DNA from: Kitasatospora sp. NA04385
GTDB lineage: Bacteria; Actinomycetota; Actinomycetes; Streptomycetales; Streptomycetaceae
Length of the DNA stretch: 64,000 nt
Assembly: GCF_013364235.1 (NCBI RefSeq)
Contig: NZ_CP054919.1
Location: 7,923,603-7,987,602 of the forward strand
Reading direction: 5' to 3'
Shown here: piece by piece, positions 39,452 through 48,893 of the stretch
How the letters are laid out: every line of letters begins with the position of its first letter
How positions within the stretch are numbered: the stretch's first letter is position 1
Program-made: the position numbers and the translations under genes
Notes under the pieces: generated by a model
What the model was told of the DNA's origin: nothing
Database searches by the model: none
The model's input: the letters and a program-made list of their open reading frames with translations, nothing else

Positions 39452-41836
39452 ATGGGAGAGCGAGAGGCTGCGCTCACCGCGCCGAAAATGGTCCTCGAAT
39501 CCGGTGGCGACTCGACGGTCATCACCCCGAGCCGCCGGTACGCCCTCGGACGTGACCCCACCAGCGACATCGTGCTGACCGACCCCCGGGTCTCCTGGCA
39601 CCACGCGGAACTGCACGCCGGCGGCGGCCACTGGATCGTCGACGACACGGGCTCCACCAACGGCACCTACGCCGCCGACGGCCACCGGGTCGTCCACCTG
39701 GAGATCGAGCCCGGCACCGTGCTCTGCCTGGGAAGTCCCGGCGACGGACCGCGCTGCACGTTCAGCGCGCTGCCCGAGCCGACCGCCGTGCACCCGCTGC
39801 CCGGCGGCCGCCCGTCCGGGCTGACCGCGATCACCGGCTCGCACCGGCCGCCGTCCAGTGTCATGCCGCTGCCGACCAGGGTGGTGCGGATCGGCAGGGC
39901 CGCCGACAACGACCTGGTGATCGGCGACCTGTCGGTCTCCCGGCACCACGCCGAACTGCGCGCCGAACCCGGCGGCGGCTACCGGATCGCCGACCTGGGC
40001 AGCCACAACGGCACCTACCTGAACGGCCAGTCCGTGCGGGAGGCCCCCGTCGGGCCCGGGGACCTGGTCGGAATCGGCCATTCGGTGTTCTGCCTGGTCG
40101 GCGACGAACTGCAGGAGTTCGTCGACACCGGCGACATCGACCTCGACGTGGAGGACCTCACCGTCCAGGTCGAGGGCGGCCGCACCCTGCTCGACCAGGT
40201 CACCTTCCCGGTCGGGCAGAAGTGCCTGCTCGCGGTCGCCGGACCGAGCGGCGCCGGGAAGTCCACCCTGCTCAACGCGCTCACCGGACTGCGCCCGGCC
40301 GACCGCGGCACCGTCCGCTACGACGGCCGTGACCTCTACCGCGACTACGCCGAACTGCGCCGCCGGATCGGCCTCGTCCCGCAGGACGACATCCTGCACA
40401 CCCAGCTGCCCGTCCGGAAGGCCCTCTCGTACGCCGCCGAACTGCGCTTCCCCGACGACACCGCGCCCGAGGAACGGGCCGCCCGGGTCGAGGAGGTGAT
40501 CGACGAGCTCGGCCTCGGCAAGCGCGCCGACCAGGTCATCTCCAGCCTCTCCGGCGGCCAGCGCAAGCGCGTCAGCGTCGCCCTGGAACTGCTCACCAAA
40601 CCGTCCCTGCTGTTCCTCGACGAGCCCACCAGCGGGCTCGACCCCGGCATGGACCGGTCCGTGATGCAGATGCTGCGCGGCCTCGCCGACGACGGACGGA
40701 CCGTCATCGTGGTCACCCACAGCGTGCTCAGCCTCGACCTGTGCGACCGGCTGCTGCTGCTCGCCCCCGGCGGGCGGATCGCCTGGTACGGGCCGCCCGG
40801 CGAGACGCTGGAGCACTTCGGGTTCGCGCACTGGCCGGACGCCTTCGAGGCGTTCGAGAACCAGACCGACCGCGACTGGGCCGGCCAGTTCCGGGCCTCC
40901 GCCCCCTACCGCAAGTACGTCAGCGGCCCGGCCGGCGGCCCCGGCGACTGGCCCGGCGCGCTCGCCCCCGCCGAGCGGGAGCAGCCGGCGGCCGAGATCG
41001 TCCCCGCCCCGACGCCGCGGCCGCGGAGCTGGCTCGGCCAGGTCGGCACGCTGTGCCGCCGGTACGCCAGCGCGCTCGCCGCCGACCGGACCTTCCTCGC
41101 CGTGATGATCGCGCTGCCGTTCGTCATGGGCGCGATGGCGCACGCCCTGGCCGGCAGCCGGCTGAACCAGGACACCGCGCTGAACGCGCTGCTGATCCTG
41201 TGCGTCGGCGGAGTGCTCACCGGCGCCGCCAACGCGGTGCGCGAACTGGTCAAGGAACGCACCATCTACCAGCGCGAACGCGCCGTCGGCCTGTCCAGAT
41301 CGGCGTACCTGTGCTCGAAGGTCGTCGTGCTGGGCACCGTCACGGCCGTCCAGGCGGTGGTGCTGACCATGGTCGCGCTGATCGGCGTCCAGCTCAGACC
41401 GCAGGGCGGCAGCGGGGTGTTCCTGCCACCGCTGCTGGAGATCACCCTCGCCGTGGTGCTGCTCTCGCTCAGCGCGATGATGCTCGGCCTGCTGATCTCC
41501 GCGCTGGTCAAGAAGGAGGAGGTGACCATGCCGCTGCTGGTGCTGGTCGCCATCGTCCAGGTGGTGTTCTGCGGGGCGCTGCTGCAACTCGACCACATCC
41601 CGGTGCTCAACCAGCTGTCCTGGCTGATCCCCTCGCGCTGGGCACTCGGTGCCATGGCCGCCACCATCGACCTGCACACCACCGTGCCCGGCACGCTCAC
41701 CGACGACCCGCTGTTCGCGCACCGGCAGGGCGTCTGGCTGCTCGACATGGGCATGCTGATCGTGCTGGCCGTCGCCTACGGACTGGTCGTCGCCCGGCTG
41801 CTGCGCCGGCACGAACCCGCCGTGATGCGGCGGTAG
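39452..41836 (+). CDS. FHA-FHA-ABC-2 transporter fusion
   Basis: 794 residues. Two FHA domains occupy about 1-220 (ALGRDPTSDIVLTDPRVSWH with GSTNGTY, and IGRAADNDLVIGDLSVSRHH with GSHNGTYLNG). The ABC domain spans about 230-480 (Walker A AGPSGAGKSTLLNAL, signature LSGGQRKRVSVAL, Walker B LLFLDEPTSGLD). The last 280 residues have six or so membrane helices of the ABCG/ABC-2 type. FHA domains bind phospho-Thr, so transport is probably gated by the Ser/Thr kinases nearby. The substrate is unknown. It heads a three-gene operon. Confidence 0.94.
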   Translation: MGEREAALTAPKMVLESGGDSTVITPSRRYALGRDPTSDIVLTDPRVSWHHAELHAGGGHWIVDDTGSTNGTYAADGHRVVHLEIEPGTVLCLGSPGDGPRCTFSALPEPTAVHPLPGGRPSGLTAITGSHRPPSSVMPLPTRVVRIGRAADNDLVIGDLSVSRHHAELRAEPGGGYRIADLGSHNGTYLNGQSVREAPVGPGDLVGIGHSVFCLVGDELQEFVDTGDIDLDVEDLTVQVEGGRTLLDQVTFPVGQKCLLAVAGPSGAGKSTLLNALTGLRPADRGTVRYDGRDLYRDYAELRRRIGLVPQDDILHTQLPVRKALSYAAELRFPDDTAPEERAARVEEVIDELGLGKRADQVISSLSGGQRKRVSVALELLTKPSLLFLDEPTSGLDPGMDRSVMQMLRGLADDGRTVIVVTHSVLSLDLCDRLLLLAPGGRIAWYGPPGETLEHFGFAHWPDAFEAFENQTDRDWAGQFRASAPYRKYVSGPAGGPGDWPGALAPAEREQPAAEIVPAPTPRPRSWLGQVGTLCRRYASALAADRTFLAVMIALPFVMGAMAHALAGSRLNQDTALNALLILCVGGVLTGAANAVRELVKERTIYQRERAVGLSRSAYLCSKVVVLGTVTAVQAVVLTMVALIGVQLRPQGGSGVFLPPLLEITLAVVLLSLSAMMLGLLISALVKKEEVTMPLLVLVAIVQVVFCGALLQLDHIPVLNQLSWLIPSRWALGAMAATIDLHTTVPGTLTDDPLFAHRQGVWLLDMGMLIVLAVAYGLVVARLLRRHEPAVMRR

Positions 41837-41839
41837 CGC

Positions 41840-42337
41840 ATGGGCCCGCCCGACGGGTTCCGGCCCACCCACGTCGTCCCCGCCGACGGGCTGCCGACCT
41901 GGACCGCCCCCGACCCGGCCGCCGCCGGAGTGCCGCTCGACGCGCTGCTGCCGGTCGCGCTCGCCGAGTCCAACGGCAACTGGGCCCGGATCGTCTGCTC
42001 CAACGGCTGGAGCGCCTGGGTCGACGGACGCCTGCTGGTCGCCCTCCCGCAACGCCCCCCGGCCACCGGCGCCCCGCTCGCCACCACCGACGACCCGCGC
42101 CCGCTGCTCGCCGCACTGGAACGCTCGCTGGCCACCTACCGGCGGCTGGTCGACGAGTGGGCGGCCGGCCGGATCGACCTGGAGACCTTCCGCGACGGCA
42201 CCCGCGACCTGCGGCTCGGCGCGGTGCTGGACGGCTCGGACGCCTGGCTGCTCGACCTCGACCGGGGCCGCTGGTACTACTGCGACGCCGCCCAGCTGCA
42301 GACCTACGCCCCCGCCGACCGCGACGGGCGGAGCTGA
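41840..42337 (+). CDS. Hypothetical protein in the FHA-ABC operon
   Basis: 165 residues, no membrane part. N-terminal segment WARIVCSNGWSAWVDGRLLV resembles an SH3-like bacterial fold, and the C-terminal half is helical plus a Trp/Tyr-rich end (DLDRGRWYYCDAAQLQTYAP). It starts three bases after the transporter stop and ends four bases before the kinase start, so it should be made with both. Family not recognised. Confidence 0.8.
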   Translation: MGPPDGFRPTHVVPADGLPTWTAPDPAAAGVPLDALLPVALAESNGNWARIVCSNGWSAWVDGRLLVALPQRPPATGAPLATTDDPRPLLAALERSLATYRRLVDEWAAGRIDLETFRDGTRDLRLGAVLDGSDAWLLDLDRGRWYYCDAAQLQTYAPADRDGRS

Positions 42338-42341
42338 CCCG

Positions 42342-43370
42342 GTGCCCGGGGAACGGCCCGAGCCGCCGTCGCTGGCCGCCGCCGAACCTGGTGAGCTGGA
42401 CGGGCGCACGCTGGCCGGCTACCGGCTGGAGCACGTGCTCGGCCGCGGCGGCATGGCGGTGGTCTACCGCGCCGAGGACCTGCGGCTCGGCCGCACCGTC
42501 GCGGTCAAGCTGCTCGCCCCCGAACTCGCGCGCAACGAGACCTTCCGGCAGCGCTTCGTCCGCGAGTCGCACATCGCCGCGTCGCTCGACCACCCGAACA
42601 TCGTCCCGGTGTACGACGCCGGCGAGGTCGAGGGCGTCCTCTACCTGGCCATGCGCTACGTGCGCGGCCGCGACCTGCGCGCCCTGCTCGACCGGGAGGG
42701 CCCGCTGACCGGCGCCCAGACGGTGCGGATCGCCGTCCAGGTGGCCAGCGCGCTGGACGCCGCGCACGCCCACGACCTGGTCCACCGGGACGTCAAGCCC
42801 GGCAACGTGCTGATCGCCGAGGGCACCGACCCCGACCGCCCCGAGCACGCCTACCTGACCGACTTCGGGCTCACCAAGAAGTCGCTCTCGCTGACCGGCC
42901 TGACCAGCGTCGGCCAGTTCGTCGGCACCCTCGACTACGTCGCCCCCGAGCAGATCTCCGGCAGACCGGTGGACGGGCGCTGCGACGTGTACAGCCTGGG
43001 CTGCGTGGTGTTCGAGATGCTCACCGGCGGCCCGCCCTACCGGCGCGACGACGACCTGGCGCTGCTCTGGGCCCACCTCAACGACCCGCCGCCGGACGTC
43101 CGGGAGCAGCGCGCGGACCTGCCCGCCGGGGTGGCGGCGGTGCTGGAACGGGCGATGGCCAAGCGCCGTGACGACAGGTACGGGAGCTGCCTGGAGTTCG
43201 TCGCGGAGCTGCGGGCGGCGGCGGAGGTGCGGAGCGCTCCGCGCCCCGCGTCCCGGGAGGCTCCCCCGGCTGCTCCGCGGATCGTCCCGGAGGCCGTTCC
43301 CTCGGTCGCCCCGGGGGCTGACCGGCCGCCGCAGCCGCCGGCCTGGGCGCGGCCGGTGTTCGAACCCTGA
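42342..43370 (+). CDS. Ser/Thr protein kinase (soluble)
   Basis: 342 residues. Complete Pkn-type kinase domain about 25-285: LGRGGMAVVYRAEDLRLGRT, VAVKLLAPELARN, catalytic loop LVHRDVKPGNVLI, DFG in TDFGLTKK, activation segment TSVGQFVGTLDYVAPEQISG. No membrane helix; the tail is a Pro/Ala-rich linker. It starts at GTG 42342, four bases after the preceding stop. Being in one operon with the FHA transporter, it is the obvious kinase to phosphorylate that transporter's partners. Confidence 0.93.
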   Translation: MPGERPEPPSLAAAEPGELDGRTLAGYRLEHVLGRGGMAVVYRAEDLRLGRTVAVKLLAPELARNETFRQRFVRESHIAASLDHPNIVPVYDAGEVEGVLYLAMRYVRGRDLRALLDREGPLTGAQTVRIAVQVASALDAAHAHDLVHRDVKPGNVLIAEGTDPDRPEHAYLTDFGLTKKSLSLTGLTSVGQFVGTLDYVAPEQISGRPVDGRCDVYSLGCVVFEMLTGGPPYRRDDDLALLWAHLNDPPPDVREQRADLPAGVAAVLERAMAKRRDDRYGSCLEFVAELRAAAEVRSAPRPASREAPPAAPRIVPEAVPSVAPGADRPPQPPAWARPVFEP

Positions 43371-43492
43371 AGGTTTCCGCTCGTTTCCAGGGCGTAACGA
43401 TCAGTGGCATGCACCTTTCAAAGTCGGGTGTTTGCTGGCAGTCTGCCCCTCGGCCAGGGCCCCCACAGACCCTGGCGACCGAGAGGAGCACC

Positions 43493-45346
43493 ATGAGCAA
43501 CAGACTCCGCGCCCTCGCAGCCCGCGCCGTCGCCGTCCTGGGCACCACCGTGCTCGTCGCCGCCGGCACCGTGACCGCCACCGCCACCGTCGCGCAGGCC
43601 GCCGCCTGCACGCCGGCCCAGGTGGTCGTGAACGGCGGGTTCGAGTCCGGAAGTTCGCCCTGGACCTCGTCCAGCGGCGTGATCACCAGCGAGAGCGGGC
43701 AGAGCGCCCACGGCGGGACGTCCTTCGCCTGGCTGAACGGCTACGGCTCGGCGCACACCGAGACGCTCGCGCAGACCGTCACCCTCCCGGCGGGCTGCAC
43801 CAGCGCCACCCTGAGCTTCTGGCTGCACGTCGACACCGCCGAGACCACCAAGACCACGGCGTACGACAAACTGACCGCGAAGCTCGGCAGCACCACCCTC
43901 GCCACCTACTCCAACCTGGACGCCGCCGCCGGCTACGTGAAGAAGACGCTCGACGTCTCCGCGTACGCCGGACAGACCGTCAGCCTCGCCTTCAGCGGCG
44001 TCGAGGACGCCAGCCTGCAGACCAGCTTCGTGCTCGACGACTTCGCGCTCGACGTCTCCGGCGGCACCACCACGCCGCCCACCACCGACGCCACCCGCGC
44101 CCCGGTCCCCACCGGGTACACCGTCAGCCTGAGCAGCGACACCAGCGGCGCCACCTGGACCGGGCACCAGGGCATCGGCTTCACCAACCCCTCGGCGACC
44201 CCGCTGACCGAGGTCTACCTACGGCTCTGGGACAACGCCCACGGCAGCTGCCCCAGCACGCCCGTCACCGTCAGCAACCTGACCGGCGGCACCGCCGGCG
44301 CGCTCAGCGTCGGTTGCACCGCGCTCAAGGTCACCCTGCCCGCGCCGCTCGCCCAGGGCCAGAGCGGCAGCCTCGGCTTCGACCTGTCCATCGCCGTCCC
44401 CTCCGGCGCCGACCGGTTCGGCCGCGACGGGGCCTTCGCCTTCATCGGCAACGCGCTGCCCGTCCTGGCGGTGCGCGACGCGGGCGGCTGGCACCTGGAC
44501 CCCTACACCAACAACGGTGAGTCCTTCTACACCCTGGCCTCCGACTACACCGTCACCCTCGACCACCCCAGCAGCCTGCTCGTCCCCGCCACCGGCAGCT
44601 CCGTCGACACCCCCGGCAGCAGCGGACGGACCGTCACCACGGCCACCGCGAAGAACGTCCGCGAGTTCGCCTGGGCCGCCGGACCGTTCAGCAAAATATC
44701 CGGCAGCTCGGCGGCCGGCACCGCGGTCAACGTCTACTCGGTCAGCGGCATCAGCTCCAGCGACGCGCAGTCCATGCTGAGCACCGCCAAGTCCGCCGTC
44801 GACGCGCACGCCGGACGGTTCGGCGCCTACCCCTACGGCGAACTCGACGCGGTCATCGACAACAACTTCTGGTTCGGCGGCATGGAGTACCCCGGCTTCG
44901 TCCTCGACCTGGTCTCCACCACCGCGCTCACCCACGAGATCGGCCACCAGTGGTGGTACGGCATCGTCGGCGACGACGAGTACAACAACCCCTGGCTGGA
45001 CGAGGCGTTCACCGACTACGCCACCGACCTCGCCCAGGGCAAGACCGGCACCAACTGCTGGAACAGCACCTCCTGGGCCTCCTCCGCCGAGAAGATCAGC
45101 AACTCGATGGCCTACTGGGACGCCCACTCCTCCCGCTACTCCACGGTCGTCTACGGCTACGGCAAGTGCGCCCTGCACGACCTGCGCCGCACCATCGGCG
45201 ACACCGCGATGACCAAACTGCTGCACGACTACGCGGCGGCGCACTGGTACGGGATCTCCACCACCGCCGAGTTCAAGGCCGCCGCGCAGGCCGCGACCAC
45301 GGTCGACCTGACGTCCTTCTGGACGCAGCACCGCATCGACGGCTGA
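43493..45346 (+). CDS. Secreted M1-family zinc metallopeptidase
   Basis: 617 residues. Signal peptide to about residue 37 (AVAVLGTTVLVAAGTVTATA, cut after AQA-A). A carbohydrate-binding-like beta domain follows (VVNGGFESGSSPWTSSSGVI to DDFALDVSGG), then the M1 N-terminal domain and the catalytic part with HEIGHQWWYG and the third ligand Glu in NPWLDEAFTDYAT. The usual M1 GAMEN exopeptidase motif appears as FGGMEYPG. It is a secreted aminopeptidase-like enzyme; the substrate is unknown. ATG 43493 has GAGAGGAGC upstream. Confidence 0.92.
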   Translation: MSNRLRALAARAVAVLGTTVLVAAGTVTATATVAQAAACTPAQVVVNGGFESGSSPWTSSSGVITSESGQSAHGGTSFAWLNGYGSAHTETLAQTVTLPAGCTSATLSFWLHVDTAETTKTTAYDKLTAKLGSTTLATYSNLDAAAGYVKKTLDVSAYAGQTVSLAFSGVEDASLQTSFVLDDFALDVSGGTTTPPTTDATRAPVPTGYTVSLSSDTSGATWTGHQGIGFTNPSATPLTEVYLRLWDNAHGSCPSTPVTVSNLTGGTAGALSVGCTALKVTLPAPLAQGQSGSLGFDLSIAVPSGADRFGRDGAFAFIGNALPVLAVRDAGGWHLDPYTNNGESFYTLASDYTVTLDHPSSLLVPATGSSVDTPGSSGRTVTTATAKNVREFAWAAGPFSKISGSSAAGTAVNVYSVSGISSSDAQSMLSTAKSAVDAHAGRFGAYPYGELDAVIDNNFWFGGMEYPGFVLDLVSTTALTHEIGHQWWYGIVGDDEYNNPWLDEAFTDYATDLAQGKTGTNCWNSTSWASSAEKISNSMAYWDAHSSRYSTVVYGYGKCALHDLRRTIGDTAMTKLLHDYAAAHWYGISTTAEFKAAAQAATTVDLTSFWTQHRIDG

Positions 45347-45408
45347 CGCGGCTGACGCGACCGACCGAGCCCCGGGTTCCGCGCGCGAGCACAGGGGCGT
45401 TCAGGGCG

Positions 45409-46752
45409 TCAGGGTTCCGTCCGGCCCGCCGGGGCTTTCGCGGCGGTGCCGGGCGGGGCCCCGCCGCGAGAGCCCCGGCGGGCGGCCAGCGCACCCAGCA
45501 GGCCGGCCAGCGCGCCCCAGCCGGCGGCGATCGGGACGGCGGTGAGCAGGTTCGGCTCCAGCACCGTCCGCCCGCCGCCGCCCAGGCCCAGCAACGACAG
45601 CCCGAACACCGCCGACACCCGGGTCACCAGACCGACCGCCAGCACCGCCAGCGCCAGCACCACGGCCCACTGCACGGCCGACCGCCACACCGGCAGCGGC
45701 GGACGCGTCCGGACCGCCGACACCACGCCCGCCGCCAGGACCAGCAGCGCCGCCAGCGGCAGCAGCAGCCACGCCCAGCCGTTCTGCTCCGCCAGCGCGC
45801 CCAGGTTCAGCGTCACGTCCTGACCGGAGTGCAGCACCGCCGCCAGCGAGTGCGGGAACGGCAGGCCCAGACTGTTCGTGACGTGGCCGTGCCAGGACGC
45901 GCCCAGGCCCACCCCGAAGCCCATCCAGGCCAGGTTCGGCAGGCCCAGGAAGACCACCGCCAGCGCCTGGCGCGGCTCGCTGCTCGTCACCGCCCCCACC
46001 AACCCGCCCACCAGCCCCAGCAGCACGTACACCAGCAGCAGCGCCAGCACCGCGTGCACCGTCGGCCGCAGCGTGCCGTGCCAGCGCACCAGGCGGGTCG
46101 GCAGCGGCGCCCGGCGCGAGGCCGCCAGTGCCAGCAGCACCACCACGGCCAACCACAGCAGGCCGAAGCCCACCGCCGGGCCCGGATCCACCCGGAACCC
46201 CACCGTCGGCGCCGCACCGAACGCCCCGCCCAGTTCGTCGAGCAGCGGATCACCGGTCGACACGGTGAAGGAGTGCCGGGCCGCCGCCGACAGCAGCAGC
46301 ACCGCCACCGTCCAGCCCGCCGCCAGCGCGAGCACCCGGGCCAGCAGCAGTCGCCCGCCCACCACCGCGTGCCGGCGCATCGGCCGCAGGAACAGGTACG
46401 CCGCCACCAGCGCGCCCACCAGCGTCACCGACAGCGGCATCGCCGAGATCCCGCCCTGCGCGGTCGCCACGAAGGCCGCGCTGCCGTCGAGTTGCGCCGG
46501 TGCGCCCAGCGCCAGCAGCAGCGTCGCCGCCAGCACCGGGCCGAAACCGCCGCCCGGCAACCGGTCCGCGCCCGCCAGCCACAGGCCGAGCGCGGCCACC
46601 ACCGCCATCGCCGCGAGCGCGCCCACCACCGTCACCAGCGCGGAGACGAGCACGGACACGGGCGCGGCCACCCGGTCCGTCGGGCCAGGGGACGGCGGTG
46701 GCGAGGGCGTGCGGGGGTTCGCAGGAGTGGCGGCACCAGCCACGCGTCTCAC
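45409..46752 (-). CDS. Streptophobe-family membrane protein
   Basis: 447 residues with about ten hydrophobic segments (AAPVSVLVSALVTVVGALAA; LSVTLVGALVAAYLFLRPMR; WTVAVLLLSAAARHSF; LGLPNLAWMGFGVGLGASWH). The LPLSVTLxGAL-LRPMRRH stretch is the family signature. These proteins are found almost only in streptomycetes and have no known function. GTG 46752 is chosen because codons before it lose coding character. It is divergent from the DUF6777 gene. Confidence 0.87.
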   Translation of the reverse strand: MRRVAGAATPANPRTPSPPPSPGPTDRVAAPVSVLVSALVTVVGALAAMAVVAALGLWLAGADRLPGGGFGPVLAATLLLALGAPAQLDGSAAFVATAQGGISAMPLSVTLVGALVAAYLFLRPMRRHAVVGGRLLLARVLALAAGWTVAVLLLSAAARHSFTVSTGDPLLDELGGAFGAAPTVGFRVDPGPAVGFGLLWLAVVVLLALAASRRAPLPTRLVRWHGTLRPTVHAVLALLLVYVLLGLVGGLVGAVTSSEPRQALAVVFLGLPNLAWMGFGVGLGASWHGHVTNSLGLPFPHSLAAVLHSGQDVTLNLGALAEQNGWAWLLLPLAALLVLAAGVVSAVRTRPPLPVWRSAVQWAVVLALAVLAVGLVTRVSAVFGLSLLGLGGGGRTVLEPNLLTAVPIAAGWGALAGLLGALAARRGSRGGAPPGTAAKAPAGRTEP

Positions 46753-46878
46753 CGGCCCTTCGAGCCCGATCCCCCCGGCGCCGGCCGGGACCGACCGACC
46801 TTTCCAGCTTCCGACAGGCCGCAACGGACGGCGAGTTGCCGCGGGGGTTGCCGGGGCGGGGCGTGGGGTGCCGTGCGA

Positions 46879-46950
46879 TTCGGGGCGGCGGGTTCGTAGG
46901 GGCGGGTTCGGAGGGGTGGGTTCGGGGCGGCGGGTTCGGAGGGGCGGGCG
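46879..46950. repeat. Imperfect tandem repeats in a divergent control region
   Basis: About five copies of a 14-16-base unit close to GGCGGGTTCGGAGGG lie between the streptophobe and DUF6777 starts. Units differ at one to three positions. The whole 252-base region is G-rich and holds no gene. Confidence 0.6.
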
Positions 46951-47004
46951 GACAATGGTGGGTGCGCACGTGGACTCGGGGGAGTCCGACCGGGAGGCAG
47001 TCCC

Positions 47005-48704
47005 GTGACTGATCAGCCGAAACCCCGGCAGCCCGAAGAGCCGGACAACGAGAACGACGGTGCCCAGGCCCCGCCGCCGCACCGCCCCACCGAGGTGGTG
47101 GGCGGAACGGGCGGACCTCCGACGGAGGTGGTCGGGCCGGGCGTGGTCAACGCGGACGGTACCGAGGTCGTGGAGACCCCGGCGGCCCCGGAGGCTGCCG
47201 AGGGGGCGCCGACCGAGCTGGTGGACCGGGCGGGCGGGGTGGGCGGCGGACGCGGTGCGAGCGGGCCCGGTTCCGGAGGCGGCGGAGCGTCGGCGGCGGA
47301 GCCGCAGCCCACCGAGGTGGTGCGGCCGCCGACCGGGAGCGGTGCGGGTGCGGCGGCTGCCGGGGCGGGTGGTGCGTTCGGGGCAGGCGCCGGTGCGGCG
47401 GGTGCGTCGCAGTCCCCGTCCTCGCCCCCGTCCTCCGGGGCGGGCGGGGTCGGGCCGGTGGGTCCGCCGTCCGGGCCGCTGTCGGCGGGCGGGCTGCGTC
47501 CGTCGGGCGCCTCGGAGGGACGCCGCCGCCCGGTGGGGGCGGTTCGTCGGTCGGTGGCGGGTCGGGGGCGGGTGGCAGCGGGCCGCCCGGCGGGGCTTCG
47601 TCCGGCGGGGGCGGCGGGGGCGGCGGGAAGCCGTGGTGGCGGAAGGGGCCGGTGCTCGCCGGGGCGGTCCTGGTCGCCGGGCTGGGCATCGCGCTGGGCC
47701 TGGTCGCCACCGGGGGGTCGGGCGGCGGCAGCGCGCAGGCCGTGGAGATGCAGCCGGTGTCCGCGTCCGGGCAGGAACCCTTCACCGACTCGGTCGCCAA
47801 CGGCGGTGCGCCCTCCTCGGCCTCGCCCAGCGGTTCGACCCCGGCCGACGGGGGCTCCGCCGCGTCCGGCAGCACGACGGCCCCGTCCACCGCCGGGAGC
47901 CCGAGCGCGTCCGGCGGCACCGTGAACGGGGGCCAGCCCGGCCTGTACGGCGGCACCCGCGAGACGGCCAGCTGCGACGTGCCCAAACTCTCCGGGTACC
48001 TCGACGCCAACGGTGACAAGGCCCGGGCCTGGGCCGGGGTCGAGGGCATCGACAGCTCGCAGATCGACGGCTACCTGAACGGCCTGACGCCCGTGGTGCT
48101 GCGCCAGGACACCAGGGTCACCAACCACGGCTACCAGAACGGACAGGCCACCCCCTACCAGGCGGTCCTGCAGTCCGGGACGGCCGTGCTGGTCGACAGC
48201 CAGGGCGTGCCGCGGGTGCGCTGCGCCTGCGGCAACCCGCTGACGCCGCCCAGCGGCACGGGCGGTACGTACACCGGGACGGCATGGTCCTCCTTCAACC
48301 CGAACGGGGTGGTGACGGTGCAGCCCGCACCGGCGCCGGTGAACCAGATCGTGCTGGTGGACCAGACGACGGGCCGCCAGTTCGAGCGCCCCGTGGGCGG
48401 CACGGGCGGGAACGACGGATCGGCCTCGCCCAGTGCGTCCGGTTCGGGCTCCTCCGGCAGCCATTCCAGCCCGGGCACGCAGTCCGGCGGTTCCTCCTCG
48501 GCGCCCTCGTCCGGAGCGTCGTCGGCACCGGCGTCCGGTGGTTCCGGCTCTCCCGGGCACTCCGGCTCGTCCGGACCGGCCTCGCCGGGCGGTTCGGGTT
48601 CCGGCGGGGCCTCCGGCGGGGCTTCCGGCGGCGGGTCGGGGCCCGCGAGTCCGGGCGGGGAGTCCGGGGGCGCGTCGAAGCCGGCGGGCTCGGGCTCGCC
48701 GTGA
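47005..48704 (+). pseudogene. DUF6777 membrane protein, split by a frameshift
   Basis: GTG 47005 opens a Pro/Gly/Ala-rich cytosolic region with five Thr motifs (PTEVVGG, PTEVVGP, GTEVVET, PTELVDR, PTEVVRP). That frame loses coding character after about 47520. A second frame, open from about 47530 but without a start codon, reads TPPPGGGSSVGGG, then KPWWRKGPVLAGAVLVAGLG (membrane helix), the DUF6777 domain (CDVPKLSGYLDANGDKARAW; PYQAVLQSGTAVLVD; RVRCACGNPLTPP) and a Ser/Gly-rich tail to 48704. A one-base loss, or a -1 translational shift near 47500-47530, would make one protein of about 565 residues. Sequencing error in this GC-rich stretch is possible. Confidence 0.75.
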
Positions 48705-48771
48705 CGGGACGGGTGTCAGGTGTGCTGCGGGTGCCTCCTTCGGCTCCGGTCGGGTCCGGTCGAACCGGCAA

Positions 48772-48862
48772 GGGTCGGCTCGGCCGGGGTCGGCTCGGTC
48801 GGGGTCGGGGTCGAGCTCGGGGGCGGGGTCGAATCGGTCGGGGTCGGCTCGGCCTCGGTCCG
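48772..48862. repeat. Low-complexity GGGTCGGCTCGG stretch
   Basis: Repeated GGGTCGGCTCGG and GGTCGGGGTCG units between the DUF6777 stop and the convergent reductase stop. It is non-coding. Confidence 0.55.
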
Positions 48863-48893
48863 GGCGAGCGGAGCGGGGCGCCGCCGGGGCGGG

